Origin: Deinococcus yavapaiensis KR-236
Lineage (GTDB): Bacteria; Deinococcota; Deinococci; Deinococcales; Deinococcaceae
Reading direction: 5' to 3'
Length of the DNA stretch: 64,000 nt
NCBI RefSeq assembly: GCF_003217515.1
Contig: NZ_QJSX01000016.1
Location: 1-64,000, forward strand
The position numbers were made by a program, and so were the translations under genes. Below the pieces are notes generated by a model. The model saw nothing but the letters and a program-made list of their open reading frames with translations, was not told the DNA's origin and made no database searches. Of this stretch, positions 1 to 9,231 are shown piece after piece; positions within the stretch are counted from its first letter, which is position 1, and each line of letters starts with the position of its first letter.

Positions 1-21
1 GCTCGAATCGCGTGCGCATAG

Positions 22-318
22 GTGTTCTGGAACACGCGCCCGTCCGACGTGATCGCCCCGATGATGGACAGGCTATGCCACCTGAGGTGCGTTTTAACGT
101 CAATCCTGCCCATGACAGAGCACAGCGAACATCAAGAGGTCGACACGAACTTGCAACCTGGTGAAACCATCAAGTTCGAACTTGGCGGAAACCACCTCAT
201 GCTGCTGAACCTCAAGCGACCTCCCCTGGTCGGCGAGCCCTTCCCGGTGGCCTTGCACGTCAAACTTGGCGGACGCGTCACCTTGACCGTCCCCGTCAAT
301 CCTTACCGATCCTCCTGA
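22..318 (+). pseudogene. PCu(A)C-type copper chaperone, truncated
   Basis: The last ~55 residues match the C-terminal half of the periplasmic PCu(A)C copper chaperone family, which delivers copper to cuproproteins: a PGETIKF strand, then GGNHLMLLNLK with the family His-x-Met pair, then a strand ending VTLTVPV. The N-terminal part does not look like the usual signal peptide and first half of the Cu-binding site (H-M-x10-M), and the only in-frame start here is GTG. The gene is therefore either cut off or scrambled at its 5' end. It converges on a multicopper oxidase/ZIP operon, a sensible setting for a copper chaperone. I am fairly sure of the family and unsure whether it functions. Confidence 0.5.
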
Positions 319-329
319 CCAAAACAGCG

Positions 330-360
330 ACGACGGGGAGCCCGTTGGGCTCCCCGTCGT
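330..360. terminator. Bidirectional hairpin terminator
   Basis: A perfect 14-bp inverted repeat with a 3-base loop (arms 330-343 and 347-360) lies between two convergent genes, with an A-rich stretch at 321-324 giving a short U-run for leftward transcripts. It most likely ends both the copper-chaperone transcript and the metal operon. Confidence 0.75.
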
Positions 361-378
361 GAGGCACGCTGAGCAACG

Positions 379-1566
379 TCAGAACTTCACGAGGAAGGCC
401 GTGACGTACATGATCACGACGCCCGCCGTGACTCCCGCGAGATTCAACCAAGTCGCGTTCGGAAGGCCCGCGTGACGACTGGCGCGCACCACCATCCCGC
501 CCACTTCCCACACGACTTGCGCGATCGCCCCGACGCCCACCGCGAGAAACACCGTGGCGAGCACAGGATTGAACGCGAAGCCACCCAACCACGTTCCAAA
601 AATCGCGGGACCTCCTGCGATCAACGCGAGCAGCACGAACGCCCGCCACCCTGGGTTCTTCTTCACGAGTGGCGCCGCAATCCCCACGCCTTCCGTGATG
701 TTATGCAACGTAAACCCGAGAATGAGGAAGGTCCCGAGGGCCGCTTCACCCAACGCGAACGCCGCTCCAATGGCCAGACCTTCACCCAAGTTATGCAAGC
801 CGATTCCCACCGCGATCCGCGTGGAGACCCCGAGCGGTGACGGTTCCTCACCGTTCCGTCGCGTGCCAAGCGCGAGCAGCACCCCGAAGGACAGCAGCGC
901 GACGAGCGCCACGGCTGGCACACCTTGCCAAAACGCGGGAAGTTCCGCCGCGAACTCCAACGCGTCCAACCACGTGCCAATCGCAAGGAAAATCAGCAAT
1001 CCCACCGTGAGTGACAGGATGAAGTTGATGGCGTTCGCGTTGAGGTGGCGCATCCACGGGTACCACAGCATGCCAAGCGCGATGGGAATCAAACCGACGT
1101 ACAAGCCGACCAGACCGAACTGCCAGAACAAATCACGGTTTGGTTGAGGCGTGCGTTGCGCCACTGGGATTTCCGCTTTGAAGACCGTCCCGATGCTGCT
1201 TAGGAGTTGCAGGTGGTGCGCGTCACCTTCCACCCAGGGGTACGGAACGTCGATGGTCACGCGTCCGAAACGAGGTACGTTCGTCGACGGGGAAGCCGTG
1301 AACGCCCAGAAGGCATCGTCGACGAGCACTTGCGAGATCGTGACGGATTGTGGACCGTCATTCACGACTTGAAGTCGAACGAGCCCCTCGCTGGGCAGCG
1401 TGACACGCGTGACTTTGACTTGCTCGACGGGTGGGCCGCTGAGTTCCCGTAAGCCTCCGCCTGTGATGACGAGGTACGCGATGAGCACGCCGAGCAGCGC
1501 GATCGGCACGAGCGCGAACGCCCACACGGCGGACGGTTTACGCACTGGGGTGGCGTCGGCGCTCAC
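379..1566 (-). CDS. ZIP-family metal transporter with an extracytoplasmic N-terminal domain
   Basis: A 395-residue membrane protein. The C-terminal ~240 residues carry the ZIP signature twice: HNLGEGLAIG and HNITEGVGIA, the two metal-binding helices of ZIP zinc/iron/manganese importers. The N-terminus is unusual for bacterial ZIPs: one membrane helix (residues ~14-35) followed by ~110 residues predicted outside the membrane with beta-rich character (for example VTISQVLVDDAFWAF), before the transport helices begin near residue 150. It overlaps the upstream multicopper oxidase by 4 bp (ATGA), so it is the last gene of a three-gene operon under a DtxR-type regulator. The metal could be Mn, Fe or Zn; the sequence does not decide. 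Confidence 0.85.
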   Translation of the reverse strand: MSADATPVRKPSAVWAFALVPIALLGVLIAYLVITGGGLRELSGPPVEQVKVTRVTLPSEGLVRLQVVNDGPQSVTISQVLVDDAFWAFTASPSTNVPRFGRVTIDVPYPWVEGDAHHLQLLSSIGTVFKAEIPVAQRTPQPNRDLFWQFGLVGLYVGLIPIALGMLWYPWMRHLNANAINFILSLTVGLLIFLAIGTWLDALEFAAELPAFWQGVPAVALVALLSFGVLLALGTRRNGEEPSPLGVSTRIAVGIGLHNLGEGLAIGAAFALGEAALGTFLILGFTLHNITEGVGIAAPLVKKNPGWRAFVLLALIAGGPAIFGTWLGGFAFNPVLATVFLAVGVGAIAQVVWEVGGMVVRASRHAGLPNATWLNLAGVTAGVVIMYVTAFLVKF

Positions 1567-2699
1567 GTGGCACTTCCTTTCTGTTTCGCTGCGAAGCCGT
1601 TGAGGGCACGTTCATTCCAAGTGTCGTTCAGGCCGACGTCTTGAAGAGCGCGGGGGAAGTCCTTGGGTTCGACAACGTTGAACATGCCCATCCAGCCGAG
1701 TTCGGTGAACTCGCTGATGTGCGGGTGGAACATGAACTGACCGGTGTACTTGTAGCGGAATTCCACGATGCCGCGTTGTCCTTGCGCTTGCATGGTCGTG
1801 TCAACGATTCGCGAGGTGGGCGTGAGGGTGGTGCCGTGGTCGTAGTAGTCGAACATGTTGCCGTGCAAGTGGAACGAGTTGATCAAGTCGAACTCGAGGA
1901 TGTTGATGAGGTACAGGCGTACGAGCTCGCCTTTCTGCACGGGGATGGGGCGGCGTGCGTACTCGAAGCCGATGGTGTTCACGGCGTACACTTCATTGCC
2001 GCCGTCGAAGTTCGTGTCGAACGCGTTTTGCATCATCACGAATTCACGGGCGGGCGGACGGCCTTGCTCCGGGTCGATGATGAACGCGCCGTACATGCCT
2101 TTGTGGATGTGGCGTTTGAGGCTCGTGGCGTGGCAGTGGTAGAGGTGACATCCGAAGGGTTCCGCGTCGAATTCGTACACGGTGCTGCCGCCGGGTGGGA
2201 TTTCCCCGGCGCCCGCGCCGGGAACGCCGTCCATTTCCCACGGGTGCACGCCGTGGAAGTGAATGGTGTGCGGGTGACGGCTTTGGTTGATGAGGCGCAC
2301 GCGTAAGCGGTCGCCTTCGGTGCAGCGAATGGTGGGGCCGGGGACGCGGCCGTTGTACGTCCACGCGGGGAAGGTGACGCCCGGGGCGATTTCGATGTCT
2401 TTTTCCTGCGCGATGAACGTGTACTCGCGCAGTGTTTGACCGTTTGGAAGGCGGCTGACTTTGCCGTAATCCCAGTCGGTGAGGAGTTGCAGGGGATCGA
2501 AGCCGTTTTTGGTGTGATCGACCGTGCCGATCATGCGGTTGCCGCCGTGCCCACCGTGATCGATGGGGTGGCCGTCGGCCGTGCGCGTGGCGTTGGGCGT
2601 GCGTTGCGCGAGGGCGGCAGCGCCGACGAGCGCGGCGCTTGCGCCGGCACCGACTTTGAGGAGGTCGCGGCGATTGAGGAGCCGCTGCCACCAGCTCAT
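1563..2699 (-). CDS. Two-domain multicopper oxidase, Tat-exported
   Basis: 378 residues. An N-terminal twin-arginine signal (NRRDLLKVGAG, then a hydrophobic stretch) suggests export folded with copper. Two cupredoxin domains supply all four His-x-His motifs of a trinuclear copper site: HFHG and HCH in domain 1, HLHG and HPH in domain 2. The type-1 copper Cys sits in domain 1 (YHCHATS followed by a Met about ten residues on), while domain 2 has Pro in the equivalent place. This is the layout of two-domain laccase-like oxidases, not of copper nitrite reductase. It lies between a DtxR-type regulator and a ZIP transporter with 4-bp overlaps on both sides, so oxidation of a metal ion (Mn or Fe) linked to uptake or detoxification is the obvious idea, but that is inference. 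Confidence 0.88.
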   Translation of the reverse strand: MSWWQRLLNRRDLLKVGAGASAALVGAAALAQRTPNATRTADGHPIDHGGHGGNRMIGTVDHTKNGFDPLQLLTDWDYGKVSRLPNGQTLREYTFIAQEKDIEIAPGVTFPAWTYNGRVPGPTIRCTEGDRLRVRLINQSRHPHTIHFHGVHPWEMDGVPGAGAGEIPPGGSTVYEFDAEPFGCHLYHCHATSLKRHIHKGMYGAFIIDPEQGRPPAREFVMMQNAFDTNFDGGNEVYAVNTIGFEYARRPIPVQKGELVRLYLINILEFDLINSFHLHGNMFDYYDHGTTLTPTSRIVDTTMQAQGQRGIVEFRYKYTGQFMFHPHISEFTELGWMGMFNVVEPKDFPRALQDVGLNDTWNERALNGFAAKQKGSAT

Positions 2700-3364
2700 G
2701 CCGTCACCGCTTCTTGAATGAGGATGCGCGCAGCGATGGTGAGTGACAGCGTGAGTTGTCCGGCTGGCGTTTCAACGGCGAGGATGCCGAGGGTGTCGTC
2801 GCGAGTGATGACGTGGATGGTCGCGTGAGGTGTGAGGCCGCCGTGCATGAGGGCACGGAGGATGCCGTCCTCGTCAGGTACGCGTCCAACGCGTGCGCGT
2901 GTGCCGACGGGAACGTGACTGAGCGGGGTGGTGTTGTCGGGGGGAAGGTGGCCGTCTTTGCTGGGGATGGGATCGCCGTGCGGATCGTGGGTCGGGTGGC
3001 CGAGCCACTCGGCGATGCGCGCTTCGAAGTCTTCGCTGATGACGTGTTCGAGCTTCTCGGCTTCGTCGTGCACTTCGTCGAGGGCGTAGCCGAGCGCGCG
3101 GTGCAAGTAAAGTTCGAGCAGGCGGTGGTGACGCAGAACCTCAAGCGCGATGCGTTCGCCTTCCACTGTGAGGCTCGCGCCTTGGTAGGAGGTGTGCGTG
3201 ACGAGGTGTTGCTCGGCGAGTTTGCGCAGCATGCCCGTGACGGAGGCGGGCGTGATGTCGAGGGCTTCGGCGAGCGCTTGGGTGCTGACTCTACCGTTTT
3301 GACCGAGGAGGTAGAGGTGTTTGAGGTAGTCCTCGGCCGCGTGAGAAAGAAGGCGCGCCATCAC
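2696..3364 (-). CDS. DtxR/MntR-family metal-dependent repressor
   Basis: 222 residues, the usual size of a three-domain DtxR/MntR protein. Residues ~5-70 form the winged helix (EDYLKHLYLL, then LAEALDITPASVTGMLRKL as recognition helix). Residues ~75-140 are the dimerisation and metal-binding domain, with HHRLLELYL and a DEVHDEAEKLEH segment rich in His, Glu and Asp ligands. The remainder resembles the C-terminal SH3-like/FeoA domain. The start is GTG at 3364, directly after the promoter. The gene heads an operon with a multicopper oxidase and a ZIP transporter (4-bp overlaps). A palindrome in its promoter is the probable binding site, implying autoregulation. The family senses Mn or Fe. Confidence 0.9.
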   Translation of the reverse strand: MMARLLSHAAEDYLKHLYLLGQNGRVSTQALAEALDITPASVTGMLRKLAEQHLVTHTSYQGASLTVEGERIALEVLRHHRLLELYLHRALGYALDEVHDEAEKLEHVISEDFEARIAEWLGHPTHDPHGDPIPSKDGHLPPDNTTPLSHVPVGTRARVGRVPDEDGILRALMHGGLTPHATIHVITRDDTLGILAVETPAGQLTLSLTIAARILIQEAVTA

Positions 3365-3368
3365 TCAT

Positions 3369-3396
3369 TGTTTAGGCAAGACTAAATCCGTGTCAA
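3369..3396 (-). promoter_or_regulatory. Promoter with DtxR/MntR-type operator
   Basis: On the minus strand a TTGACA -35 (3391-3396) is followed 16 bp later by TAAACA (3369-3374) just upstream of the GTG start. The palindrome TTTAG-N6-CTAAA (3371-3386) covers the spacer and -10. Its form resembles known MntR/ScaR-type sites, and a protein bound there would block the promoter. Confidence 0.65.
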
Positions 3397-3592
3397 GGTC
3401 TATCAAAAGAAATCAAGTGCACTCGGCAGGGGCGCATCCTCCAGGACACGCCCACGAACACGAATCGAGCTGAATCAAGTTGAAGTCACTCCGCTCAACC
3501 CACCACAACTCCCACGGTTTTCCTTGATGGACGACGTACCAAGTTGAAGCAATCACAACGACGCCCCGCATAGCTCCGCGGAAGAGTGGGTG

Positions 3593-4264
3593 TCATTCAA
3601 CAAGGAGGCCGTTCGCTGCAACGTGCAGCGTGACCTGCACGGGCACGTTCGACGGCTGGTACGACACGTCGCAGATCGACGCGTTCACGATCAGCGACCG
3701 ACCCGCAGTTGCCCGTGCGCTTCGTGAATGTAACCGTGCGCGTGCAACCGCAAGTGATCACCGAGCAGTGACAGACGCTCGAGCTGCGCGTAACTCCCCG
3801 CCCGCTCACCTCGCGCCGTCAAGTCCAGGAAGCTCCACGTCGGCCCGTGCGTGATCCGCACGGGCGTGTCCTTCGGCATGCGCGCGAAACGAAGCCGAAG
3901 TTGCGCTTCGTCCTCCATGAACGCCCAATCGTAGAAGGTCAGCGTCCACGGCGTGCCCCAGAAGCGCACGCCTTGAAACTCCGCGCCGCTGACTTCAAAG
4001 TACGTGACGTTGCGCGGCAGCAGGCCGCGCCACGCGCCCGGCTCGCGCTCGACGCGGACGTCATGATTGCCAGCCATGAGGAAGGTGCGCTGGTACTTCT
4101 CGGCGTGCCGTTCGAGCCAAGCGCGCGACCTCTTCGAAGCGGCTCATGCTCGTCAAGTTGCCCGCGTGAATCAGCACGTCGCCGCCAGGCAGCTTGACTT
4201 CATGACTGTGCACGTCGGGGATGCACGTGATGTTCAAGCGACTTCCGTGAAGCTCAGGGTACAA
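3593..4264 (-). pseudogene. Calcineurin-like metallophosphoesterase, two frameshifts
   Basis: The family motifs are all present but in three reading frames. The first frame (4264 down to ~4120) has IPDVHSHEVKLPGGDVLIHAGNLT; the second (~4120-3691) has MAGNHDVRVERE, FWGTPW, HGPT and GYIHEAHG; the third (to 3593) has VNASICDVSYQPSNVP, the normal family ending. Removing one base near 4120 and correcting another near 3695 would restore one protein of about 220 residues. The usual D-x-H and GD motifs now read D-V-H and G-N. Two independent frameshifts argue for real decay, although sequencing error is possible. A second copy of the tail occurs at 27550. Confidence 0.75.
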
Positions 4265-4558
4265 GGTGCGGCAGAGTCAATAGGATGCTCGTTCTTTCGC
4301 GACCCTGTGTTCGTTATCGATGACGCTGCTCGAAGCTGAAGTCGCGTCTGACCGTCAGGCCCCCACACCTGCAGAGTGCTTCATCGCAAGGGGGGATGGC
4401 CGTGGTGCTTATCCTGCGTTCGTTACTGAGTGTCCATCGTTAGCCTTTACTGCTTGCTGCGGTCTTGGTCGATGGACTTGCTGCCATGACTTCTGAGCTC
4501 AAGCTGTCTTTTCCTAACATGAAGGTTTTTCCGCGCGAGCTGAGCTTATGGTGAGGAG

Positions 4559-4882
4559 GTGGAGGCGTTTGAGGTCGGAGAGGTCGTCATCATCGAGCGA
4601 AAGGGGCGCCCTTGGCGGCAGGACACCATCGCGACGATCAAGGACGAATTGCTCATGACGGAACGCGGTCACTGGTATGAAGTGGCAACGCGGGCGCGCA
4701 TTGATTCGGGTGATGATCGCCCAAAGGATTTCTTGGTGAAGTGCACGCCCGAGCGGCTTGCGTACTTAGAGGTGCGCGCCTTCTTGAAAGCGGCCCCGAC
4801 CTTGAACGTCGAAAAGTTGTCCCTCTCCACGTCAGTGGAACTGGCGAGACTTGCGAAGATCTTCCTTGAGAAGCTCACCTGA
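4559..4882 (+). CDS. Hypothetical protein, 107 residues
   Basis: A GTG-initiated reading frame with a GAGG-type ribosome site directly upstream. The protein is soluble and charged: an N-terminal beta-rich part (VGEVVIIERKGRPW, WYEVATRARI) followed by a helical end (LEVRAFLKAAPTL, VELARLAKIFLEKL). I recognise no family. The amino-acid mix and third-position GC look coding and nothing overlaps it, so it is probably a real small gene. The 294 bases before it (4265-4558) show nothing I can name. Confidence 0.5.
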   Translation: MEAFEVGEVVIIERKGRPWRQDTIATIKDELLMTERGHWYEVATRARIDSGDDRPKDFLVKCTPERLAYLEVRAFLKAAPTLNVEKLSLSTSVELARLAKIFLEKLT

Positions 4883-5127
4883 CACCGTCTCAAACATGCT
4901 GGTATCGCACGAGCGTAAACGCGTGGAGGAACACGCCTCCGAAGCGAGACCACGGTAGATTTGCAGTCAGTCACCCTTCCGCGGGCATGTCACTCACGAC
5001 GTTCGTGCTCGCAGCGTGTGATGAGGTCGGCGTAGAGGTGTTGGTAAACTGACTCGTACGGAACTGACGGTTCCGAGGCGCTCGACACACTCGACTTTGA
5101 GGTCATCGTGAACATCCGAGACAAAGA

Positions 5128-5649
5128 GTGAACGCCATTCGAGGCATCACCCTCCGCCACCCCTGGGCGTTCTGCGTCGCACGCCTCGGCAAGGACGTCG
5201 AGAATCGAAGCTGGCGACCCGAACAACAAGGCGGGAACGTCGGCATGTCCCTCGCCATTCACGGCGGCGCCCTGCCGAAAGGGGACGCTCTCGAAGAAGC
5301 AGTCGACAACGCACGTCACGTCGATCGCTGCATCCTCACCGACGACTACCTCAACGCCCGCCCGAACGACGCGAAGACTTGGTTGGAGCAACGCGAGCGC
5401 TTGACCGTGGGCGATTTCATGACGCTCGGCATTGTCGCCGTGGCTCGACTCACCGAAGTTCGAACGGACTCACCGAGCGTGTGGGCGGTCGACGGTCAGG
5501 TGCACTGGTGCTTGTCGGATGTCGTAACACTGCCGGAACCTGTGCCGCACCGTGGGGCACAAGGACTGTGGGTGTTGACGCCTGAAGCTCTTGGGGCGGT
5601 GCGGCACCTTTATAAGCAGGCGAAGACTTCAGGCGTCTTCCCGACTTGA
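5128..5649 (+). CDS. ASCH-domain protein
   Basis: 173 residues. The opening GITLRHPWAFCVARLGKDVENRSWRP is the hallmark of the ASCH fold (beta strand, W, then K-x-x-E-N-R-x-W), a PUA-like RNA/nucleotide-binding domain. The central part has GGALPKGDALEEAVDN and the end has WCLSDVVTLPEPVPHRGAQGLW, also typical of these proteins. ASCH proteins have been linked to RNA binding, translation control and modified-nucleoside hydrolysis; which applies here is unknown. GTG start; no strong ribosome site is visible. Stands alone between non-coding gaps. Confidence 0.75.
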   Translation: MNAIRGITLRHPWAFCVARLGKDVENRSWRPEQQGGNVGMSLAIHGGALPKGDALEEAVDNARHVDRCILTDDYLNARPNDAKTWLEQRERLTVGDFMTLGIVAVARLTEVRTDSPSVWAVDGQVHWCLSDVVTLPEPVPHRGAQGLWVLTPEALGAVRHLYKQAKTSGVFPT

Positions 5650-5797
5650 CTGCCGAGGAACCCGTGTCACCTGAGGTGCGCGTCATAGCGAGACGTACGA
5701 ATGCGGCAACGGCACCCCCGCATAGAGGCGCTTCGGCAGGTAACAAGACAAGTTCAAGCGCCTCCTGAGACGGGAAGGCGCTGTTGGCAGGTCAAGG

Positions 5798-6199
5798 TCA
5801 CCGAATGGCGAACACGCTCATGCACACGTCACAGCCACCACGAGCGTACGTGTTCGGCGAAGGCCGATCTCGCACCTCCAGCACGTACACCTCTTGCGGT
5901 GTCGCGTCATGCCCGTACTGCCGACTGCCCCACGGCACGGTGAAGCCAAGACTCGTGTTGTCGAGCATGCTGCGTTCTGCGGCCGTGACACTCCTCGAGG
6001 AGAAGGCGAAGGTCTTGACGAACTTCACTGGCGCGTTCGGGTCGTTCGGGTACGACAAGCGCGCGTTGTCCGTCGCGCGCATCGCACAACGACGAGGCCG
6101 TCTCCGTCCCGTTGCGTTTCACGGCGAGCGCTTCGCGGGAGGTGGCGTGCCTTGAGCGAACGCGGAGGACGCCAGGAGTGGCAGGAGGAGGGCGCGCAT
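5798..6199 (-). pseudogene. Secreted protein, frameshifted
   Basis: An ATG at 6199 with a GAGG ribosome site opens a textbook signal peptide (MRALLLPLLASSAFAQ), but this frame stops after ~26 codons. The continuing protein-like sequence lies in other frames and ends in RLSYPNDPNAPVKFVKTF, LGFTVPWGSRQYGHD and VYVLEVRDRP at 5798. At least one frameshift separates signal and body. I do not recognise the family. Confidence 0.4.
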
Positions 6200-6627
6200 G
6201 TTGCCTCATTTCAGCATGCTCGGTCGTCATTGCCCGTCGAATTCGCCACGACGGTGACCCGCCTTCACGGCGGTGGTACCCGCGTTGTTGGACGTGCGAT
6301 CGAAGCGAAAACGTGGTCGTGACGTACTGCCTCAGCACGATGGCGCGTCACGCGAACCACACGCAAGGGTGAGTCCGGCCCTCGTGTCACCTTCGTCGTG
6401 CAAGAGCCGCCGCCAAGGGCCGTGGGCATCGCGCGCTCATCTTCAAGTGAACAAGGGATACCTTTTCGTTCGTGTGGATGACTGCCATTGCACTTCAGGT
6501 GTGTAAGCACGATCGAAAACAGATCAACCTGCGCGCTTCCCATCGCCGCATGCGCTTCATCGACCGCGACGTGCAACACTTCGAGAAGACGACCTCAAAC
6601 GCTGGAGGAGGTTCGCATTGCCGCATC
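6200..6627. other. Intergenic, no gene recognised
   Basis: Several overlapping open frames exist on both strands, but none has a ribosome site, recognisable motif or convincing composition. I see nothing supportable here. Confidence 0.4.
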
Positions 6628-6768
6628 ATGTTCAAACGAGGAGCACCTGTTCCCGACGTTGGCGACGTCGTGAAGTACGCGGGTGACGCCTACCGCGTCG
6701 AACGCCTCATCAACCAAGAAACGCGCGCCTCAGACGCGATCGCGTACGCCGTACAAAGCACGATCTGA
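6628..6768 (+). CDS. Possible small protein, 46 residues
   Basis: ATG at 6628 follows a GGAGGAGG stretch, though about 19 bases away. The peptide contains VGDVVKYAGDAYRVERLIN, which looks like a small beta-barrel-type protein core, and it ends before the convergent lipoprotein gene. No family recognised. Confidence 0.3.
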   Translation: MFKRGAPVPDVGDVVKYAGDAYRVERLINQETRASDAIAYAVQSTI

Positions 6769-6897
6769 AGCAAGGCCGTTCGTCGGCCATGCGGTTGTGC
6801 CCTTCTGGAACGCGCGGAATGCGGGCAGGGGTGACAAGAGCCATGCCCCTCGGAGGAGGGGTATGGAAGGCCAACGTTGCTGAAGTGAATTAGGGAA

Positions 6898-7482
6898 TCA
6901 ATACACGACGATGGGTGTGTTCGGCAGCGCGACTTTGATTGAGTTCCACGTGACGAAAAGGCCGCCATCTGCACCGGAGGTGATGCGCGGTTCGCCGTCT
7001 TGCATCCAGCCGCTGCGATTTCCGTCGTCACCCGTGCAGGACAAGTCCGTGGGTGCGTTCGTGTCAGTGCTCGAAAACCCCTTGAGGTTGTATCCCGTCC
7101 ACTGTCCTGTCTTACGCGCTTCGTAGGTGATCGTGGCGTTGATGTTGCTGGTGCGCTTGACGGTGCGCGTGATGGTTTTGATTTCACGGTCGCGGCCAAC
7201 TTCGACTTCCTTATAGCAGTCGAGTTCGTAACGCACGCTCTGCTCGAACGTGAAAGTCACGTTTTGCACGTATCGTTGCGCTTGGGCGTTGTTCCAATTG
7301 AAGGCGGTTTGAACGTCGCCTTTGCCGACCCAGCCGACGCCGTTGCTGTCGACGTTCACGCTTTGCGCGGTGATGGTCGACTGGGGAAGCGTGTCGAGCG
7401 GGGTTTGTCCGCAGGCAGCCAGGGTGATGGCGGAGGTGAGGACGAGGACCGCGGAGAGGGTGCGACGCGCGCTGTTGTTCAT
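6898..7482 (-). CDS. Lipoprotein of unknown function
   Basis: Start chosen at ATG 7482, which has AGGAG six bases upstream; the longer frame to 7518 lacks one. The 194-residue product begins with a lipoprotein signal (SAVLVLTSAITLAACG), giving a lipidated Cys near residue 22. The mature part is rich in Thr, Asn and Gln with few charged clusters and two further Cys-containing stretches (DCYKEVEVGRD, LSCTGDDGNRSGW). It is probably an extracytoplasmic beta-rich protein. No family recognised. It is the only gene of its transcript here; the AT-rich stretch at 7600-7730 upstream may hold its promoter. Confidence 0.6.
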   Translation of the reverse strand: MNNSARRTLSAVLVLTSAITLAACGQTPLDTLPQSTITAQSVNVDSNGVGWVGKGDVQTAFNWNNAQAQRYVQNVTFTFEQSVRYELDCYKEVEVGRDREIKTITRTVKRTSNINATITYEARKTGQWTGYNLKGFSSTDTNAPTDLSCTGDDGNRSGWMQDGEPRITSGADGGLFVTWNSIKVALPNTPIVVY

Positions 7483-7691
7483 AAGTCTCCTGAGAGCCGG
7501 TCTCACCACTTGCTCCACCCATCCGAGGTGACCGAGTTGCAGGATGAGCTTCGTTGCATCTCATGAGTTGAGAAGGTGTCAGCGAAGCTTGAAAGGGCTC
7601 ACTTCGCTTGTGCGGGGCTGAGGTGAGGGTAGAAGAACGTCGCGACGCTTCTTACGTTCGCCTTGATGTTCTTACCCTAACAACATTCTAC

Positions 7692-9050
7692 TCATAACCT
7701 TGTTACAGTCTTCTTACAACGACAGGAGCTGCGCGACTGACGAAGGCTCCCGTAAACGAACACTGCTGAACGACCAACAATGCCAACAGGCCCGCTCCTT
7801 GTCGGAAGAGCGCGCCTTCCACGAGTTTCTCGATGCACGCGCTCCTCCGAAGAACTCAGGGCCGCTCGACGAGCGAGCCGTCCGACACTCAACTCTTGCA
7901 CCACGATGGAGAAGACCACCACCACGTACGTCATGACCAACAGCACGTCACGCTCACTTCCCGGCGGAAGACTCAGCGCCAACGCAAGACTGATCGCGCC
8001 ACGCAAACCACCCCACGTCATCACGCGGCGCGTGAACGGGGAAAACGCGTCGCGTCGCCGCCGCAGCATTCACTAGGAGTTGCACGCTCAGCGCCCCAAG
8101 CAGCAGCGCCGTTCCGGAGAAGCGCAACACCACGACTTCCAACGCGAGCAGCACGAAGAGGAACGTATTGAGCAACGCGTCGAGCAAATGCCACAAGCAC
8201 TCGAAATTCTCCCGTGAAGACAACGCCGCTGGAATGCGGTCCGTCAGCGATCCGATCAGGAAGCCCTCCGCGACGGCCGCGAGTGGCGCGAACACGCGCC
8301 ACTGCTCCGCGAGCGCTGTGCACGCCAAGACCACCGCCAGTGACACCAGCACCTCCACCACTAAATCACTCACCGTTCGTAACGCCACCCCGCCAGCCGT
8401 GCCGACCGCCGCGCCGTGCGCTTCTTACGCGAAGTTGCGCGCGACATTCAACGGTGACATCCCACCCGCGTTCTCGTGCGCTCCTCCGGCGAGACTCGCG
8501 AGAACGACGAATGCCACCACGCCCACACCGTCGGTGAACAACGATTCGCCCGCCATGAGCGTCTCGATGCGTCTTGGAACGCGCGCTTGCTTCAAGATGG
8601 CCAAGACGGCCACGAGATCGGTCGGGGAGATCAACGCGCCGAACAACAACGCGTACAACCACGACACGTCGATTCCGAAGAGTCGCAGAAGCCCGAAGGT
8701 GAGCGCTCCGACGACAAAGGTGGACACGAGAGTGGAGATCAACGCGAACGACACGACAAGTCCGCGTACTTGCCACAAAGCGTGGGAGTTCATGCCGAGC
8801 GCACCTGCGAACAGCAGAAACGACAGCACGCCTTGAAACACGAAGTTCGTGAACTCGATCTCACGCACGAGCGCGATGGCTTGCCGAGCAACCGACAAGT
8901 CCAACGCGACGAGTAGAGGGTCGCGCCGCTGGCCGCGAAACCGGCGATGGTGACGCCCATGGCCGCCGGAAGGCGAAGGTAACGCGCGTTCCACCATGAC
9001 ATGGCGGCCGTCACGGTCACGAGGAGAGCGAGGAGGTTCAGGTCACGCAT
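7692..9050 (-). pseudogene. CPA1-type Na+/H+ antiporter, multiple frameshifts
   Basis: Pieces of one antiporter appear in order in different frames. From 9050: DLNLLALLVTVTAAMSWWNARYLRLP. Then ~8930-8425: FTNFVFQGVLSFLLFAGAL, GALISPTDLVAVLAILKQ, LMAGESLFTDGVGVVAF. Then ~8388-8060: VLACTALAEQ, LWHLLDALLNTFLFVLLALE. Then 8069-7692: FTRRVMTWGGLRGAISLALALSLP. The TD-x-VAV and GE-SLFxDG motifs and the RGAISLALAL helix are CPA1 signatures. At least three frame changes are needed to join them, so the gene is dead. Coordinates of the 3' end are approximate. Confidence 0.8.
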
Positions 9051-9102
9051 CGTGGCATGGTCGTGCACGAGGAAGCTTGTCGAGCGCGGTTGTATGAAAT
9101 TT

Positions 9103-9148
9103 CGAACCGTGCACCCCCAACTAAGAATCGTTGTGGGTGCACGGTTCG
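9103..9148. terminator. Long-stem inverted repeat, probable terminator
   Basis: Perfect 14-bp arms (9103-9116 and 9135-9148) with an 18-base loop, lying just downstream of the pstS-like gene and upstream of the dead antiporter. No U-run follows, so termination is inferred from position. Confidence 0.45.
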
Positions 9149-9231
9149 GCCTTCGTTCGAACCTGAATCGGTGATGGCCAAGCGTTCAGGGAGGCCGCTC
9201 GGTTGAATCGGTTGGAAGCGCGCGTTGCGTC

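Noticed and set aside
1641..2306. 221-codon plus-strand frame inside the multicopper oxidase
   Set aside because: Val/His/Glu-rich antisense shadow of a well-supported gene.
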